The notes under the pieces are model-generated. The model saw only the letters and a program-made list of their open reading frames with translations, did not search any database and was not told the DNA's origin. A stretch of DNA of 64,000 nucleotides from Dicyema japonicum. Lineage: Eukaryota; Dicyemida; Rhombozoa; Dicyemidae. The number at the start of each line of letters is the position of its first letter. Positions within the stretch are counted from its first letter, which is position 1. The DNA is taken from NCBI GenBank assembly GCA_011109175.1, contig RDEW01000048.1, forward strand, positions 209,445-273,444, written 5' to 3'. Both the position numbers and the translations under genes were made by a program. Below are positions 11,625-23,095 of the stretch, piece by piece.

Positions 11625-11965
11625 GATATTTTGCCTGGGACGCCACCTGTGTGGATCCCTCCAAGCTTGTTATGGCAGCAACTAACCCAGGCTCTGTTTC
11701 GGTGAAGGCTGAGAACCTAAAGATGAAGAAATACGTATGTCTCGGTGGACAGTTTATTTTTTAACCAGTCGCCATGGAAACCTCAAGAATCATAGGTCAC
11801 TGGTCCTGCTAAAACAGAATCGGATCAATCATCGTGAAGAAGAAAAATTGATAGGAGAGAAAGGAGCTGGCTCATTGAGCGCATTTCCTTGAAAATTGTC
11901 AAGGGAAATTCTTTCTCAATTATGAGAGCAGCTAGTAGTTGTTAACTGTGTTTTTGCATTCTGAT
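11625..11965 (+). mobile_element. LINE-R C-terminal fragment
   Basis: Forward translation reads FAWDATCVDPSKLV, then KMKKYVCLGGQFIF, a stop, PVAMETSRIIG, and after a frame change WLIERISLKIVKGNSFS. The order and spacing match 30190-31155 (LIWDAACTD ... PVVVETSGVFG ... LFQRISLAVVRGNS). One stop and at least one frameshift. Upstream, 11095-11600 and downstream, 11970-12570 show nothing I can name. Confidence 0.7.
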
Positions 11966-12576
11966 AATTGATTGACATTTTTTAGTGAAAAAAAACTAAC
12001 TAATTGAGAAAGACGTGCGGGAAGCGGTCTGACTGAGGAACGAATTGGGATTACAGTTGTCTGCGGAAACGCTTACTCCGTAATGTCAGCAGCTGCTCTT
12101 CCCCATAGTTAATTAAAAATATTTTATTTTTAAATAAAAAAGTAGTGATTATAATTAAAAAAAACTAATTAACTAGAAATAAAAATGGCTTGTGTTACTT
12201 TAAAGTCTACAACCTCAGCTGATAAGAGGCGATTTTATTGGACCTGAAATTTTTGGTCTTATCGGAGTATTCAACTAAACTAACATAAGGAAAATGGATT
12301 CGGACAATTCTTGATGATATCTTAGTCTTGCGATTATTGACCTGTAGAGTGAGGTCCTGCGTGGTAGGGATAGTGATTCGATGTTACGGCATCGAGACAC
12401 AGCATAGTTGACTGGGCATCAATGTTCTGAATCATGCGACCAATAGAGTGAGAAAATGTTTTGACGCCAACGGAAGTCTGATAAATGACTTACTCAACAA
12501 GTAGGCCATCTCGCTCTTTTCCACTCCATTGGAGGATTTCCATAATGGTGGATATGGATGAACGTAATGGTTTAAA

Positions 12577-13575
12577 GCAGGTATGTCGAACTCGAAAGGC
12601 TCCAAGGGCCGCATAAGATAGTTTGAGAATACAAACGGGCCGCACTAATAAATCCGAAAAACACCGTAATCTTGCTGAAGTGTATTTAATAATTTCCAAG
12701 TTTATTCAACGGCTATTTTACGCTAACACTCCACAACGTCAAATATAACAATTGTAATCATTTTGATTACTCTTTGGTTTGTTTTGTCCTGAGATTTGGT
12801 GCCTCTTTTTCATGACAATTGAAACACGCATTATTTCCGCGTTAGTTTTATAATGTCTTTTAAACTGTACTCTTTTGATGTGGCAATGCTGTTATTACGA
12901 AAATAAAAAACGTATCTTTGCATTGACCATTGTAAAAAATACTTTAGTTCACATTTTTCTTGAAATACTTGTCTTCTTCAAGTTTACTTTTCTTCTTAGC
13001 TGAAGATTCCATTCAAATAGGGTCAGTATGCACAGTGGTGTAGAAAGACAATATAGAGATTCCCGATCATTGCGTCATCATATTATTTAAAAGTAAAAAA
13101 ATTTTTGTTATTAGTGAAAAATCCCTTTATTTTTTTGATCGGAAAAGTGACGCTATTGGTCGGGAAATTCTATAATAACTGGGATGATTCCACAAGATAC
13201 AATTTATTATTATTTCAAAATTTGGTAAAAATTATCGCCAATAAATGGAACAATTTAAGTATCATGTTATAAACGTAAGCGTCTTTGCTCCGCCAAACAC
13301 GTGGAAACACTCACCTTGTAGGACAGTATCGTTGTTCTGGAAATGTTCGTATAAGGGCGAGCGTAAAGTTTAAGCGTATGGGCGTCTTCTGACCATGTAG
13401 AACGCTCATAACAGCGACCTGTCAATTTGACGTCATTGACAGAAATTCATTGCTTTTCTCTGGTGGTCTCATTTTAATAAAGGAAGAATAAACATCCATA
13501 TTATGTCGACTATATAACAATCCTTTATGCGGGCCGCAAGTCTGCTTGCAAAGAGCGAGTGTTCAGTATTCCTTG
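12577..13575. mobile_element. hAT-like element remnant
   Basis: The left end CAGGTATGTCGAACTC followed by AAGGGCCGCA and GGGCCGCAC resembles the widespread hAT-type terminus beginning CAGGGGTGTCAAACTC with AGGGCCGCA. A possible right end near 13530-13575 contains TGCGGGCCGCAAG. Internal sequence shows no clear transposase. The right boundary is a guess. Confidence 0.35.
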
Positions 13576-13790
13576 TTTAAAGGATCCGTCTCACTCTGAT
13601 GGGGGAACTAGTATTGAACTAGTCTTCGGTGGAGTGGCGTGGCGTGTAAAAATAAATAAATAGGGCTGATTCATTCTGTTAAAGTGAATTTTTGACCTCT
13701 TCCAAATCGGGGATCATTCCTATTGGCTTTCGAACCACAATTTAATGGCAATAGAATCATTTATAGTTCATTTTAAATTATTTATTTTTT

Positions 13791-14010
13791 ATGTTTCAAA
13801 AGAATAATGGAAGTGTATGTGGCTCAAGAAACCTATATTATCACAGACGATTGGATAAGATACCGCAAAGTTCTCTATGGAATGATGGATTGCTGTTATT
13901 CATGAACGAAACTTCGTTAATCCACACTAAACGCTCAATGTTTGGACATGTTCTAAACGAAAGCCCAATCGACAATCAGACATATCAATTTAATTGGAAC
14001 AGGTCCTCCG
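13791..14010 (+). mobile_element. possible LINE-A remnant
   Basis: A frame contains KRSMFGHVLNESPIDNQTY, which resembles the LINE-A C-terminal block SRWKLFGHVLR plus the following 20 residues. It lacks a clear RGRPRTTLP block, which appears only in another frame. Weak; an unrelated short frame is possible. Confidence 0.3.
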
Positions 14011-14846
14011 ATACGACAATTAGTTTAACGATTTGAAATCCGTTATTTGAAGGACCACAAGAGAACAATTTCCGAGTTAAGACATCGAAGATCAATAATT
14101 TAAAATTAAGCTTTTTTTAAAATTATATTTCCGCCGTAAAATTGACGTTTGAGAGCATACGTGATCCCTCAGTTAGAAGAGGTCTTAAAATCGTTGTTAA
14201 CGTTTTTTGTATTTTCGATAAAAATTACCTAAAACAGAAAGTGTTGAAAATAGAAAAATTATTAAGAAAAAAATTAATAAGATGATCGTGTCAGTGCCAC
14301 ACGAGATTAAGGTCCCAAGAAGATGTCCAATAAGAGTCAACATAGAAACATTATAGTCAAATTTCTAACAAATATAAAGAACTATTTGGCTTCATCCACA
14401 TCCAAGACAGGCTATCTATTTCATTTTAAATATTTTTTATTCAGCCTTTATTTTCACTTTGCTTTTGTACAAATTGTTCAACGTGTATGTTGACGAACAG
14501 TGAAGTGAAAAAACACGACTTCAAAGATTTTAGGATGCTTGACTATAGGAAGACTTTGTAGTTGAGGGTTATAGACTGATTGTATTTTTAAGATCTATGG
14601 TAAATATGGTTAATGAAGATTTAAATTTGGATGGAGACATACAATTTGAGACCATTAGTCAGACAATAAATTTAAATTGGGTTGGACATTATCTGAGGCC
14701 AATTGGACGTTTTTAAAATTTTTAATTATAAAATATAATTTTTTAATTTAAATAAATATTAATAATAATTAAGTTTTTGAATTTCTCACGTTGGTTTTGT
14801 AGGTCATCATTTTTTGCATTACGTTGTATTGTTTTTAACCATTTAG

Positions 14847-16160
14847 ATGGGGAAAAGAAGCAAATTAAAAGCAAAACTAAATGCTACACGTCCAAATTTC
14901 ATGGAACAAATATCCCACAACAAAATAACGAAACCAAAGAGACCAATAATAGTTCCATCAGAACCTGAAGCTACACAAGTAACAAATCGTTTAACTTTAG
15001 TATGTTGACGAAACCCTCTCTTCTAAAATTCTAAAGGAAGCTTCTCGACAAACTCAAGAACTTATGAAGGAACGAGAAGAAACCTCAAATGTAGTAAATT
15101 TATAAAACTTGAGTAATCTCCCTCAAAACTCTGACCAGGAGCATGACTTTTCTCGTGATTTTGTCCGTAAAATGCGTCAGGAGTTATCTTCGTTGAAGTG
15201 TGATTCAGAATCTCAAGCTGATTTGCAAGATATGAATTACGAGGAAATGATCTTTGATGAACTAATCCAGGAGGATTGTTCCGTAACAGAGTTGCTGAGT
15301 GAGAAATTAATGGAAATTGAAAGTCAGGTGACCTGTTCAGGTTTTTTGATGTAATATTTCAGAATATGAGTGTTCCACGGAAATAGGGGAGGAAGCCAAG
15401 GTTCTTTACGAACGAGTGGGCAAGTTTTTCTCCCAATATCGTGCTGGGCCGATTCCGAAAGCCTTTAAAGTTCTTCCCTGCATCCCAAACTGGATGGAGG
15501 TGGGGGTTTTCTAATGTTAGATTCTGAGTTTGACCGAGCCTACAGGATGGACCGCCGCGGCAATTTACGAGGCAACCAGAATTTTCGTGTCTCGGCTTCA
15601 ATCTGACAAGGCTAAGGATTTCTTGTCCTTGGTTCTGCTACCGAGAATCAGGGACGATATAAAATACTACAAAAAGCTGAATTTTCACATTTTTCGGGTT
15701 TCCCAATTATCTTATGATAGGCCCTTAAAAAGGCGTTGTTCAAACCTGCGGCTTTCTTCAAAGGAATTTTGCTTCCTCTCTGTGGTGAACCTGACTTTAC
15801 ATTGAGGGAGGCCACTATTTTGTCTGCGGCCCTGTCTAAAAGTTCAATCCCAGTGGAACACTCGTCTGCAGCAATCATTTTTTTGACTAAATAGACTGGG
15901 GGGAATTCTGGAGCCCAGGATATTTTCATTAAGGTTCTCTTGGAAAAACGCTATGCACTCCTCTACCAAACAACGGACTAACTTTTGGCCTATTTTATGA
16001 GATTTGAGCGACAAGAGAAGATGAATGTGTTGTGGCATTGCACACTTATGGCATTTGTGAAGCACTATGCGGTGGATTTGGCGGACGAGCAGGTGGATAT
16101 GTTATGGGGACTTCTAAGGAGTTGACGGCATCCAAAGATTACTCCACTTATTTGATCGTT
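14847..16160 (+). pseudogene. BYSL: bystin (ENP1 homologue), broken by in-frame stops
   Basis: Bystin is a 40S ribosome-biogenesis factor. ATG 14847 opens MGKRSKLKAKL. A 22-nt intron (14979-15000) joins YVDETLSSKILKEASRQ, the usual bystin Y-V-x-x-x-L-S motif. Introns of 21 nt (15500-15520) and 23 nt (15698-15720) follow. Conserved blocks are [55 protein letters not shown] and VLWHCTLMAF. Two joins near 15065-15140 and 15310-15360 are less certain (48 and 40 nt fit best). The frame then meets TAG 15892, TAA 15979, TGA 16123 and TGA 16153, while similarity continues through all four to HPKITP. Splice sites look intact. I call it a young pseudogene; stop readthrough is the alternative. Confidence 0.8.
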
Positions 16161-16309
16161 ACTCACTGAGACACGTCGAGTTCATGCGCAGTATACTCAC
16201 CCGTGTGATGCTAGTATGTGTGTTGATTCTGTGTAATAAACTTATTTTACTTATTTAATAACCCGTGATATACTTGAGATATGTCAAGAGTTAACGTATA
16301 ATTAGGGTA

Positions 16310-16460
16310 TATCCAGTTTCCATGGTATCAGTAAGAACTTTTTTTACAAGCAGCAAGTTCATATGTATCAGTAGTTGTGGGATTCCTTCAGTAAAGTAAG
16401 GAAGATAGAGATCATTTTTGACGAGCGTCTCTTGATACAGGTGGATCACATGATGGATCT
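16310..16460 (-). repeat. repeat B copy
   Basis: Inverted orientation, with the GTTGTGGGATTCC, GATCATTTTTGACG and CAGGTGGATCACATGATG blocks of the family. A degraded CAGTTTCCATGG end replaces the TTCTGTAGAAGTGG end of other copies. Confidence 0.5.
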
Positions 16461-16689
16461 TAGGAACTGAAAAGCACAGATCGGTAAGAAATTCATTGAT
16501 CAGGTGGGTAGTGGTAGATAATTTACACACGCGTTGGTCAAAGAGCAAGGAGGAGTCTATTGCTTATGCTTTAATTAACTTCACGGTGGATAAAACCACC
16601 TTTATTCTTCTTCCTATTGACATGAACGAGTTTGCTGACGTGGATGACATCGGAAACCTAAAGTTTAGAACCACTTAGCGCGCAATAGA

Positions 16690-17040
16690 AGATCATGGTC
16701 GAGGCTGACGATAGGATGATTCGGAATACGGCACAAGGGAGACTTACTAATTTTATGTTTTCTCGTGAGTGCTTTTCAATAATAATACCATTCAAGAGAT
16801 GAGTCCCACAAGGTTAAGTATTGAGCCCTATTTTTTTAATACATTCATGACGAGTTTTCCCGTCCAAGTAATATTAATACAAGTCTTCTTATTTATGCGG
16901 ATGACGTTTCTGAGTCGACTAGTGAATCGGATTTCTACATGAAAAAAATATCCCCAAAAACGTTGCTAATTATTTGAGCGGATCTCGCTCGCCTTCCTGA
17001 GGGGAATAGCAACGCTGGCAGCTGTATGACACTCGACTGA
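16690..17040 (+). mobile_element. LINE-J reverse-transcriptase fragment
   Basis: Contains a VPQG...VLSPIF block at 16800-16840 and LLIYADDV at 16890-16915, RT motifs B and C with the catalytic YADD. Stops and shifts lie between them. A C-terminal ISLAFLRGNSNAG-like block near 16980-17020 resembles LINE-R ends, so two pieces may be fused here. Confidence 0.6.
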
Positions 17041-17283
17041 CTGTTCCTTTATTTTATTGACCTGAAAATTTAAGTAGCAATTATTGATAAAAATTAATAA
17101 AACAAAACAATTATTATTAAAAAACCACTAGCTTGAGTGAACAAGTACTAAATATTAAATTCATTGTATTTGAAGTGTAAAATATGTATTTAATAAATTT
17201 GATGCGTATCAAATCTGCGAGTAGATTGTGGATTAAGTGATACTTTAAGTAAATATAGCATTAATAGCACATATATAGAATCA

Positions 17284-17535
17284 TATTAACTATCATCCCA
17301 TACGAGCAGCTTCTGACAGGTGATCCGCCGAATTCTTTCAATTTTGTCCTGGACAGGATTCAGAACTGCCTGACAATTGCACTTCGGGTTTTCAATGCCT
17401 CCCAAGTCCGTCACCTCGCACATGTTCGCAAGAAAAAAGACGAGATCTTTCATCCACCATAAATGTGATAGACATTCTGAGGAATAGAGGTACGTCATCT
17501 TCTCAACCTTTCGACAAATTAACCACTTAGCCGAA
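17284..17535 (-). mobile_element. SINE-2 copy, inverted
   Basis: Reverse complement begins CGGCTAAGTGGTTAATTTGT, an A-box-like tRNA head, then CGAAAGGTTGAGAAGATGAC and CTCTATTCCTC. The same order is seen at 22440-22605, and the second half matches 7965-8180. Confidence 0.5.
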
Positions 17536-17608
17536 GATTTAAAATTATTTTAAATTTAAAAATTTTAACTAATTTAGTAAAATTAACTAAACGAAATTTT
17601 TATAAAAA

Positions 17609-17936
17609 CTAAAATAAAAAGTCCTCCGGATCAGAACTTGGAATTATCCATGAATTAGATTCATGCACTTGATCATAAAACATTTCCATCACTTGGGAGA
17701 TTGTTAGAACCTCATTTGGAGGCATTAACTTCATCTCAATCTCGAATCTCTGTAAAATATTGTAATAATAATTTCTTTCATGTTCAACCTGAACTGAGTG
17801 CGAGTAAAGCACATTAAACTACCACATGAAATTATACAGCTACATTTTTAATATTATTTTCTAAGTTTTTCTTCATGTCATTTAACTCAGAAGATGAATT
17901 TGATTTAAAAGTTGGGTTATGTGGGTGGACGGTCAT
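17609..17936 (-). CDS. orphan 100-residue helical protein
   Basis: ATG at 17936 (MTVHPHNPTFKSNSSSEL). A 25-nt GT-AG intron (17819-17843) joins exon 1 in frame to exon 2, which ends SDPEDFLF and TAG. The coding length divides by three after splicing. Exon 2 is predicted mostly helical, with a heptad-like stretch around VEHERNYYYNILQRFEIEM. There is no signal peptide or Cys/His motif. It could be a small subunit of a larger complex, but I recognise no family. The intron size and clean frame argue it is real. Confidence 0.55.
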
Positions 17937-18079
17937 TTTAGAATTTATTTTATTTGACAATTTAAATTTTGAATAAAAATATATTTAACGTTATTAAAAA
18001 ATAAATTTAATTAAAATTATTGGATAAATGTGTTAATAAACATATGGACATTATTACTTCATGCTTCCCTTGTTACACT

Positions 18080-18200
18080 ACAGTGGTTTCATGTGATCTA
18101 CCTGTCCCATGCCGCCAAAAGTCACTGTGGCACAAAAAAAGGCTTACTTTTTTCTTTCCATGGAAGGGTTTCCACAGCTCAGAGAACTAGACGTTTTCTT
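18080..18200 (+). repeat. repeat B copy, truncated
   Basis: Carries CATGTGATCTACCTGTCCCA and GGAAGGGTTTCCACAGCTC, parallel to the family copies at 42.2 and 4.9 kb. Confidence 0.45.
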
Positions 18201-19865
18201 TCTTTTTCGTCGATTCTGGATGAACATGCGGGATATTGCAAGTTTCAGATTTCGCTCGAATATCAAATGTTATGATTCTTTCCATGAAAACTAGATAAGT
18301 GGCAATAAAGAATGTTCTCGAGATCCTAGAAGACGACTTCTTCAATCCAGCACAAGAAACTGTCGATAAAATTAAAAGTTTCCAAAAACAGTGACGGAAC
18401 AGTGGATTACTTGAATGAAACGACTTCCACCAAACATTTTGGTAACCCATTTGTTTAAACGATGCTGGGTGCCTGTTAAACTATGATTTGACAGTTCTCC
18501 GTTCATTACGAACTTGTGTGGGTCCAAGAGAGGATACTTAGCCAAGCTGAGTGCTCTGCTAGAGTGTGTCAAGACCACGTAGTTCTGGTCGTTACTTGTG
18601 GTCTTTAGGAATAAATTCATTAATATTCAATTAAGGTTCCCTTAAAGCGCAAATAACTCCATTGACCAGTTTATCCAGTCCACCGATAATCAAGGTCATC
18701 CTATCATCGGTTTTTTTGCTGACGCTTTTTAGATCGTCATTTAACACGGAAGGCAATGATGGATTAAGAAATAATCAATCCGAGGGTCATACAATAACCC
18801 CCTGATTACCTCTCAGGGTTGCTAGAGGGTCATACGATAACAGCGCTCGCGAAGATCTCAAGTGCGCGTAGAAATCAGATTCCCTAGACCAGCGTTTCCC
18901 AACGGGGTCCCCAGGAATTTTTTAATTAATAATCAATAAAATTATAATTGACGAATCCTTGATTGAACACAAAACTTCACAGGAGGCACTAATATTATTT
19001 AAAAGAAAACCATTGATGGAATTTTGGTGCAATTTAGTAGCAGCTTTCCATCTCGCACTAGAAAAGTTGATACCATTCCAGCAACATATTTATTTGAAAG
19101 TGCGATGTACCATCTCGCATATTTGAAAACCGGTATAGGAATCGCCATCGATTGAATACGATGTGCGCGTTGCTTTGAGTGACACTAGACTAAATATTTC
19201 AAGTCTTATTACAAATATGAAAGATCAGAAGTCACATTAATTTTGTAGTTCAAAAATAAACTTCATTGTCATTATTAAAAATTAGGGGTCTCCAAAAAAT
19301 TTTTTTGAATTTAGGGGTCCCCAGAGGAAAAAAATGCTGGGTAACGATGCCTTAGACAACCCATGAATTCGAGCGTCGAAGACGCTGGGAGCTTGGAATA
19401 TTAATATTAGAACTGAGATTGTGAATTTAAGAAATTTAAAGCATGTAATTAAAATTTGATTTTTACATTCTCACACGAAGGATTAAGGACAATTAAGACA
19501 GTTTATTATCAAGTTCGTAACACCCGAAACTTCTGGGTTATTGGATCCTACTCGCTATGTTTGTTACGCTTTATTGGATCATTGATATTGAAAAGGAGAG
19601 TGGACAGTCAGAAAACGGATGGCTGAGTGAGCGCATTTCCATAAAAAGTCATAAGGGGGGGGGGATATACTCTCGAACATGAGAGCTGCTACCTAGCAAT
19701 ATAGCTGAAAGAGGCTATCAACAGTCAAAAAATATTTCCGTTGCAAAAAATAATATAAAAATTGTCACTTTCTTGGTTCGAAAGGAAACTCCTTCCCTTT
19801 TTGGTAGACGAAATCGTATCGGATAAAATGTCCTTTATGCAGATCTATCATCGAAACATTCCACA
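18201..19865 (+). other. gene-free stretch with small LINE-R scraps
   Basis: Around 18784-18850 the sequence GAGGGTCATAC occurs twice. The same string occurs beside the 3' end of the LINE-R copy near 32820. At 19615-19690, GWLSERISIKSHKG is a LINE-R C-terminal scrap. A run of ten G lies near 19655. Nothing else is recognisable. Confidence 0.4.
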
Positions 19866-20530
19866 CTAATATGAAATAACCACACTACATAGGCAGCATC
19901 CTTTCGTTAAGTTTTTGGCTCTAATGGCTTCCCAGATCGCGCTACCACTAACCTGTATAGCGTGACCTCCATGATATGGGTCTGCTGTAGTGATTCTACA
20001 AATCGTGACTAAAACAAACGCTTTTTCCAAGTTGGTTTCAAAGTCCTTAGACCCTGATCCAATATACATTATCTTATTTACATGCAAGCCATATGAAGAG
20101 TCGATTTTTATGGCATGGTACCCTATTCGGTCGAATCCTACGACAATCACTTCCTAAATTATTTCAGCAAATAATTACCGCTTCTTTTGTATGGCCTTCC
20201 ATATAAAATTTCACTTTGTTTATTAGCGCGCTTATAGGCATTAGAGAAGTAAACTCTTCCAAATATTCCCTGACAACAGTTAAAAAAACAAACTTTGCTG
20301 ATTTTTCCGCCAAAGAACTTATACTCGAGACTTCCTCATGTGTTCCAACTATTCCCATGGTCATAAAATCATGTATTCCTAATAATCTATAGCATTCTGG
20401 TGGATCCGCTAAAATAATTCAAAAAAAGACTCAATAAAACTGAGCTTTCATCATATGCATCAGTCCCGATTATGACTCCAGTAGAATATTTAAAAGCAAA
20501 AATTTTTCTTATACTATTCGGGTTATCCAT
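19866..20530 (-). CDS. divergent proteasome beta-type subunit-like gene
   Basis: Exon 1 (ATG 20530) gives IFAFKYSTGVIIGTDA. It aligns with the start of mature beta5 subunits (TTTLAFKF.HGVI.A.D.R), but the catalytic N-terminal Thr-Thr is replaced and no propeptide is seen. Downstream come YRLLGIHDFMTMGIVGT, VIVVGFDRIGYHAIKID (GWD..GP.LYYVD in beta5), IGSGS and TTADPYHGG (the DAYSGG block). A roughly 32-nt intron separates exon 1, but its phase is off by one base. A 25-nt intron lies near 20160, and a 24-nt in-frame intron is optional near 20000. The sequence is unusually diverged for a proteasome core subunit. It is either a non-catalytic paralogue or a decaying copy. Confidence 0.5.
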
Positions 20531-20784
20531 TGTTGTGAAATATTTTATGCAATTATTTAGTAAAACTAATAATTATTAAATAAATTTTAAAATTATTTTA
20601 TTAGTTGATTCACCATTTTAATAAACTTTTTTAATTAATATTAAAAAAATAATATTAAATAATTTGAGGACTTAAGAATTGTCAAAGAAATCTGGGACCT
20701 GTAGCTTGGTGTTTTCCTACCAGGCGAATTGGTTGTTACTTTTTTTAAACACCGGTTTCCTCTATTTGAAGGGACTGGGGGTAA

Positions 20785-21540
20785 ATAAATATTATTATTA
20801 TTATTATTATTTAAGCACTTCACAAGAGCCATACTAATTATAGCCCCGCATGTGCAGCAAAAGAAACAAGGTTAGATGTCATCCTTTTCCATGCTCCCCT
20901 GTTCCTAGCCAAGGCTCTCATGCTGTCCAGGTCGTCGGCATTTGTTAGGTTTTTTTTTATACTGACCAGGTCTTTTTGTAAGACTATTGGCAGTGTTGTT
21001 CTTGGTCTTCCCCGATAGCGGCTTCTTCACTAACATAGTATGTTTCCATAGATATGTTCGGTGGGGAAGTTAATTCCATCCTCAGCACGTGTCCGAAGAG
21101 CTCCATCGGGATTCCAGTACTTCTAAGCTGATAGGTCTAGTGCTGCATCTCTTATATAAAGCATTCCTAGATATTCTCGTAGGCCAAGTAGTTCCTGTTA
21201 TTTTTCTCAGTTGACCTCTGTGGAACGAGTCTAGTTTTTTCATATCCGCTGATGAGGTCGCCCAAGTTCCAGCGTTATATAAAAGTACGGGTTTTATGAA
21301 TGAGTCGTATAGTAGGATTCTCATTTTTGTGTCGATGCCTTTTTGATTGAGCCATAAATTCTTCAGTTTATATAACGCAGCATTGGCTAGAGTTTTCCTA
21401 CGTAAAATATCTTCGCTATCTCCCATAAGTGAACGAGTTTCTTTACTTGTCGCCACTTCTCTTCTAGGACGTTACTCATCCTTCTTATCTCTGTGAGTTC
21501 TGTTTTTTCTCTGTTCACAGTAAGAAACCATTTCCCTAGT
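20785..21540 (-). mobile_element. LINE-A element, 5'-truncated
   Basis: Minus strand: DSEDILRRKTLANAALYKL, IKPVLLYNAGTWATSSADM, then STRPISLEVLESRW, followed by a 3' end with the tail TATGGCTCTTGTGAAGTGC and TAA repeats. It corresponds to the thumb and C-terminal part after the RT core. One frame break lies near 21100. Very similar to the element at 24301-25237. Confidence 0.85.
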
Positions 21541-22019
21541 ACATCTGGTGCTTTTAAAATATGTAAGATAATGTAATTTTATTGTGCTGTTATGTGGTTC
21601 ACCAACTCTGTAATTTTTAAAAACCCCAGAGTGAACTTAGTGCGCCTCGAAAGAGAACCAATAGCTTCTTTCCTCCAGGAAGTTTCTCGCTTCCCGGCGA
21701 TACGCTCCAACCCGTAGGCTGTGTTAATCAGTTAAAAATACTAAATAGTTTAGCTAACTGCCTCATCACTTCATTTAATCTACTCGCAATAGGAGAAACC
21801 AAAGCAAATTAATACGTCCACAATAAGCCGTTAGATACCACTTAGGATAGCCTAGGATCTTTGATTAGTTTGACTGATAAACCAAATTTTTATTACAATC
21901 AAAAATTTTCCATAAATTAATAAACTTTTTTCGATTTGAATGAATTCTATTACGTCACTGACCATACAGGAAACAAACCGAATGATGGACCTCGATGGCT
22001 ACGTGATTGAAGATTTCTC

Positions 22020-22220
22020 TTCCATCTCTCTGGTGGCATCATTGGATCCACCTTACTCAGCAGACGGCCAATGCATGGTCAGCATTCAAAAGTATCCATC
22101 TATTCATTCCACCAAGAGACAACTTCTCTCATTGGCGACGAGTGCTGGAATCGACCAAACTCCTCGGACAAAGTCCTTTGGATCACTGGGTGAGGGTTCT
22201 GCTGGAAGGACTCAGGATCA
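22020..22220 (+). repeat. repeat C copy
   Basis: Contains GGATCCACCTTACTCAG, CCAATGCATGGTCAGCAT, TGGAATCGACC and GGATCACTGGGTGAGGGTTC, with related inverted copies at 31.7, 36.1 and 56.3 kb and a forward copy at 59.8 kb. Class unknown. Confidence 0.55.
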
Positions 22221-22279
22221 AGGAATTAGTTAGTTTTGTTTTACTCGGTCTATGGAATAATTTAATTAATTAATGCTGA

Positions 22280-22435
22280 GTTCTTGTGCGAACTAGGAGA
22301 AATGCCTGCCAGAAAAAAAAGGGATCAACGAGAAGGGTTCTGGCTGAGACAAAAGATTGGAATGGCCATACTCCGAGGGAACTCGTTCACGATCCACGCA
22401 GCAGGCTTCCTAAATTAACATTTGTTTCTTTCGTT
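22280..22435 (+). mobile_element. LINE-R 3' fragment
   Basis: Frame with KKRDQREGFWLRQKIGMAIL followed by RGNSFTIHAAGFLN and a stop. It is close to the inverted copy at 37085-37455 (IDILRGNSFAIHAAGFLN) and aligns with the C-terminus at 31040-31155. Confidence 0.7.
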
Positions 22436-22439
22436 CAGA

Positions 22440-22605
22440 ATTTTGGGGTTCCAATGTTTCACGAGTCCTTCTTTACGTTTATCATCGTGAGAAGAAAAAA
22501 AACAGTGGCTTTCGCCCATAATAAACTAAGTAGACATTATATCTAATAGAGGTGCGTCACCGTCTAACCATCTAAGCACTCTGCCATAAGTTTTATTCAA
22601 AGAAT
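22440..22605 (-). mobile_element. SINE-2 copy, inverted
   Basis: Reverse complement has GGCAGAGTGCTTAGATGGTT, tRNA A-box-like, then AGACGGTGACGCACCTCTAT, as in 17284-17535. Confidence 0.45.
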
Positions 22606-22844
22606 TTGAGACTTAGAATTTGTTAAGTTATCGAAGATCTGTATTTCTCAAACACTCAGAAACTGTATATACAGATGAATATTTTATTTGTGATAATTTT
22701 TTAACTTACGTGTAGGTCATTCGAAGTAAATGTGATAGTGGTTAATCTATCAAATTTCGCTGACAATTTTGGGGAGGAATAGTCACGAAGTCCTGCACCA
22801 AATCCAATTCCGAAGCTCGCTTCTGTCCATTCTGTTGAAAGTTC

Positions 22845-22950
22845 CCCGTATGGTTCATGGTTGAACAGTGAAGCGGAACCTGATTGTCTTCTGGGACTCA
22901 CACAAGCAAAAAAGAGAAGAACGAAAATTCAAGAACATTTTCGATGTCTT
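22845..22950 (+). mobile_element. SINE-1 fragment
   Basis: GAACAGTGAAGCGGAACCTG then GATTGTCTTCTGGGACTCAC and AAGAACATTTTC match the middle of the SINE-1 variant at 58678-58990. Confidence 0.5.
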
Positions 22951-23095
22951 ATTTCAATTATCCTCTAGAAGAATCAGTTTTTATTAGAAAAGAGTACGAG
23001 ATTTTCCTCAACTAACATATTATTATTAATAGCACTTTCGAAGAACCAAAAATGTAATTTATTTTATTAAGGTTCCGCTTGTGCCGTATTTTTCT

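Noticed and set aside
15841-15894. A 42-nt intron hiding the first bystin stop (GT in the Ser-Ile-Pro-Val segment to ACTAAATAG)
   Set aside because: The 3' end looks like a splice acceptor, but the intron would remove the invariant HSSAA block, and it leaves three further stops unexplained.
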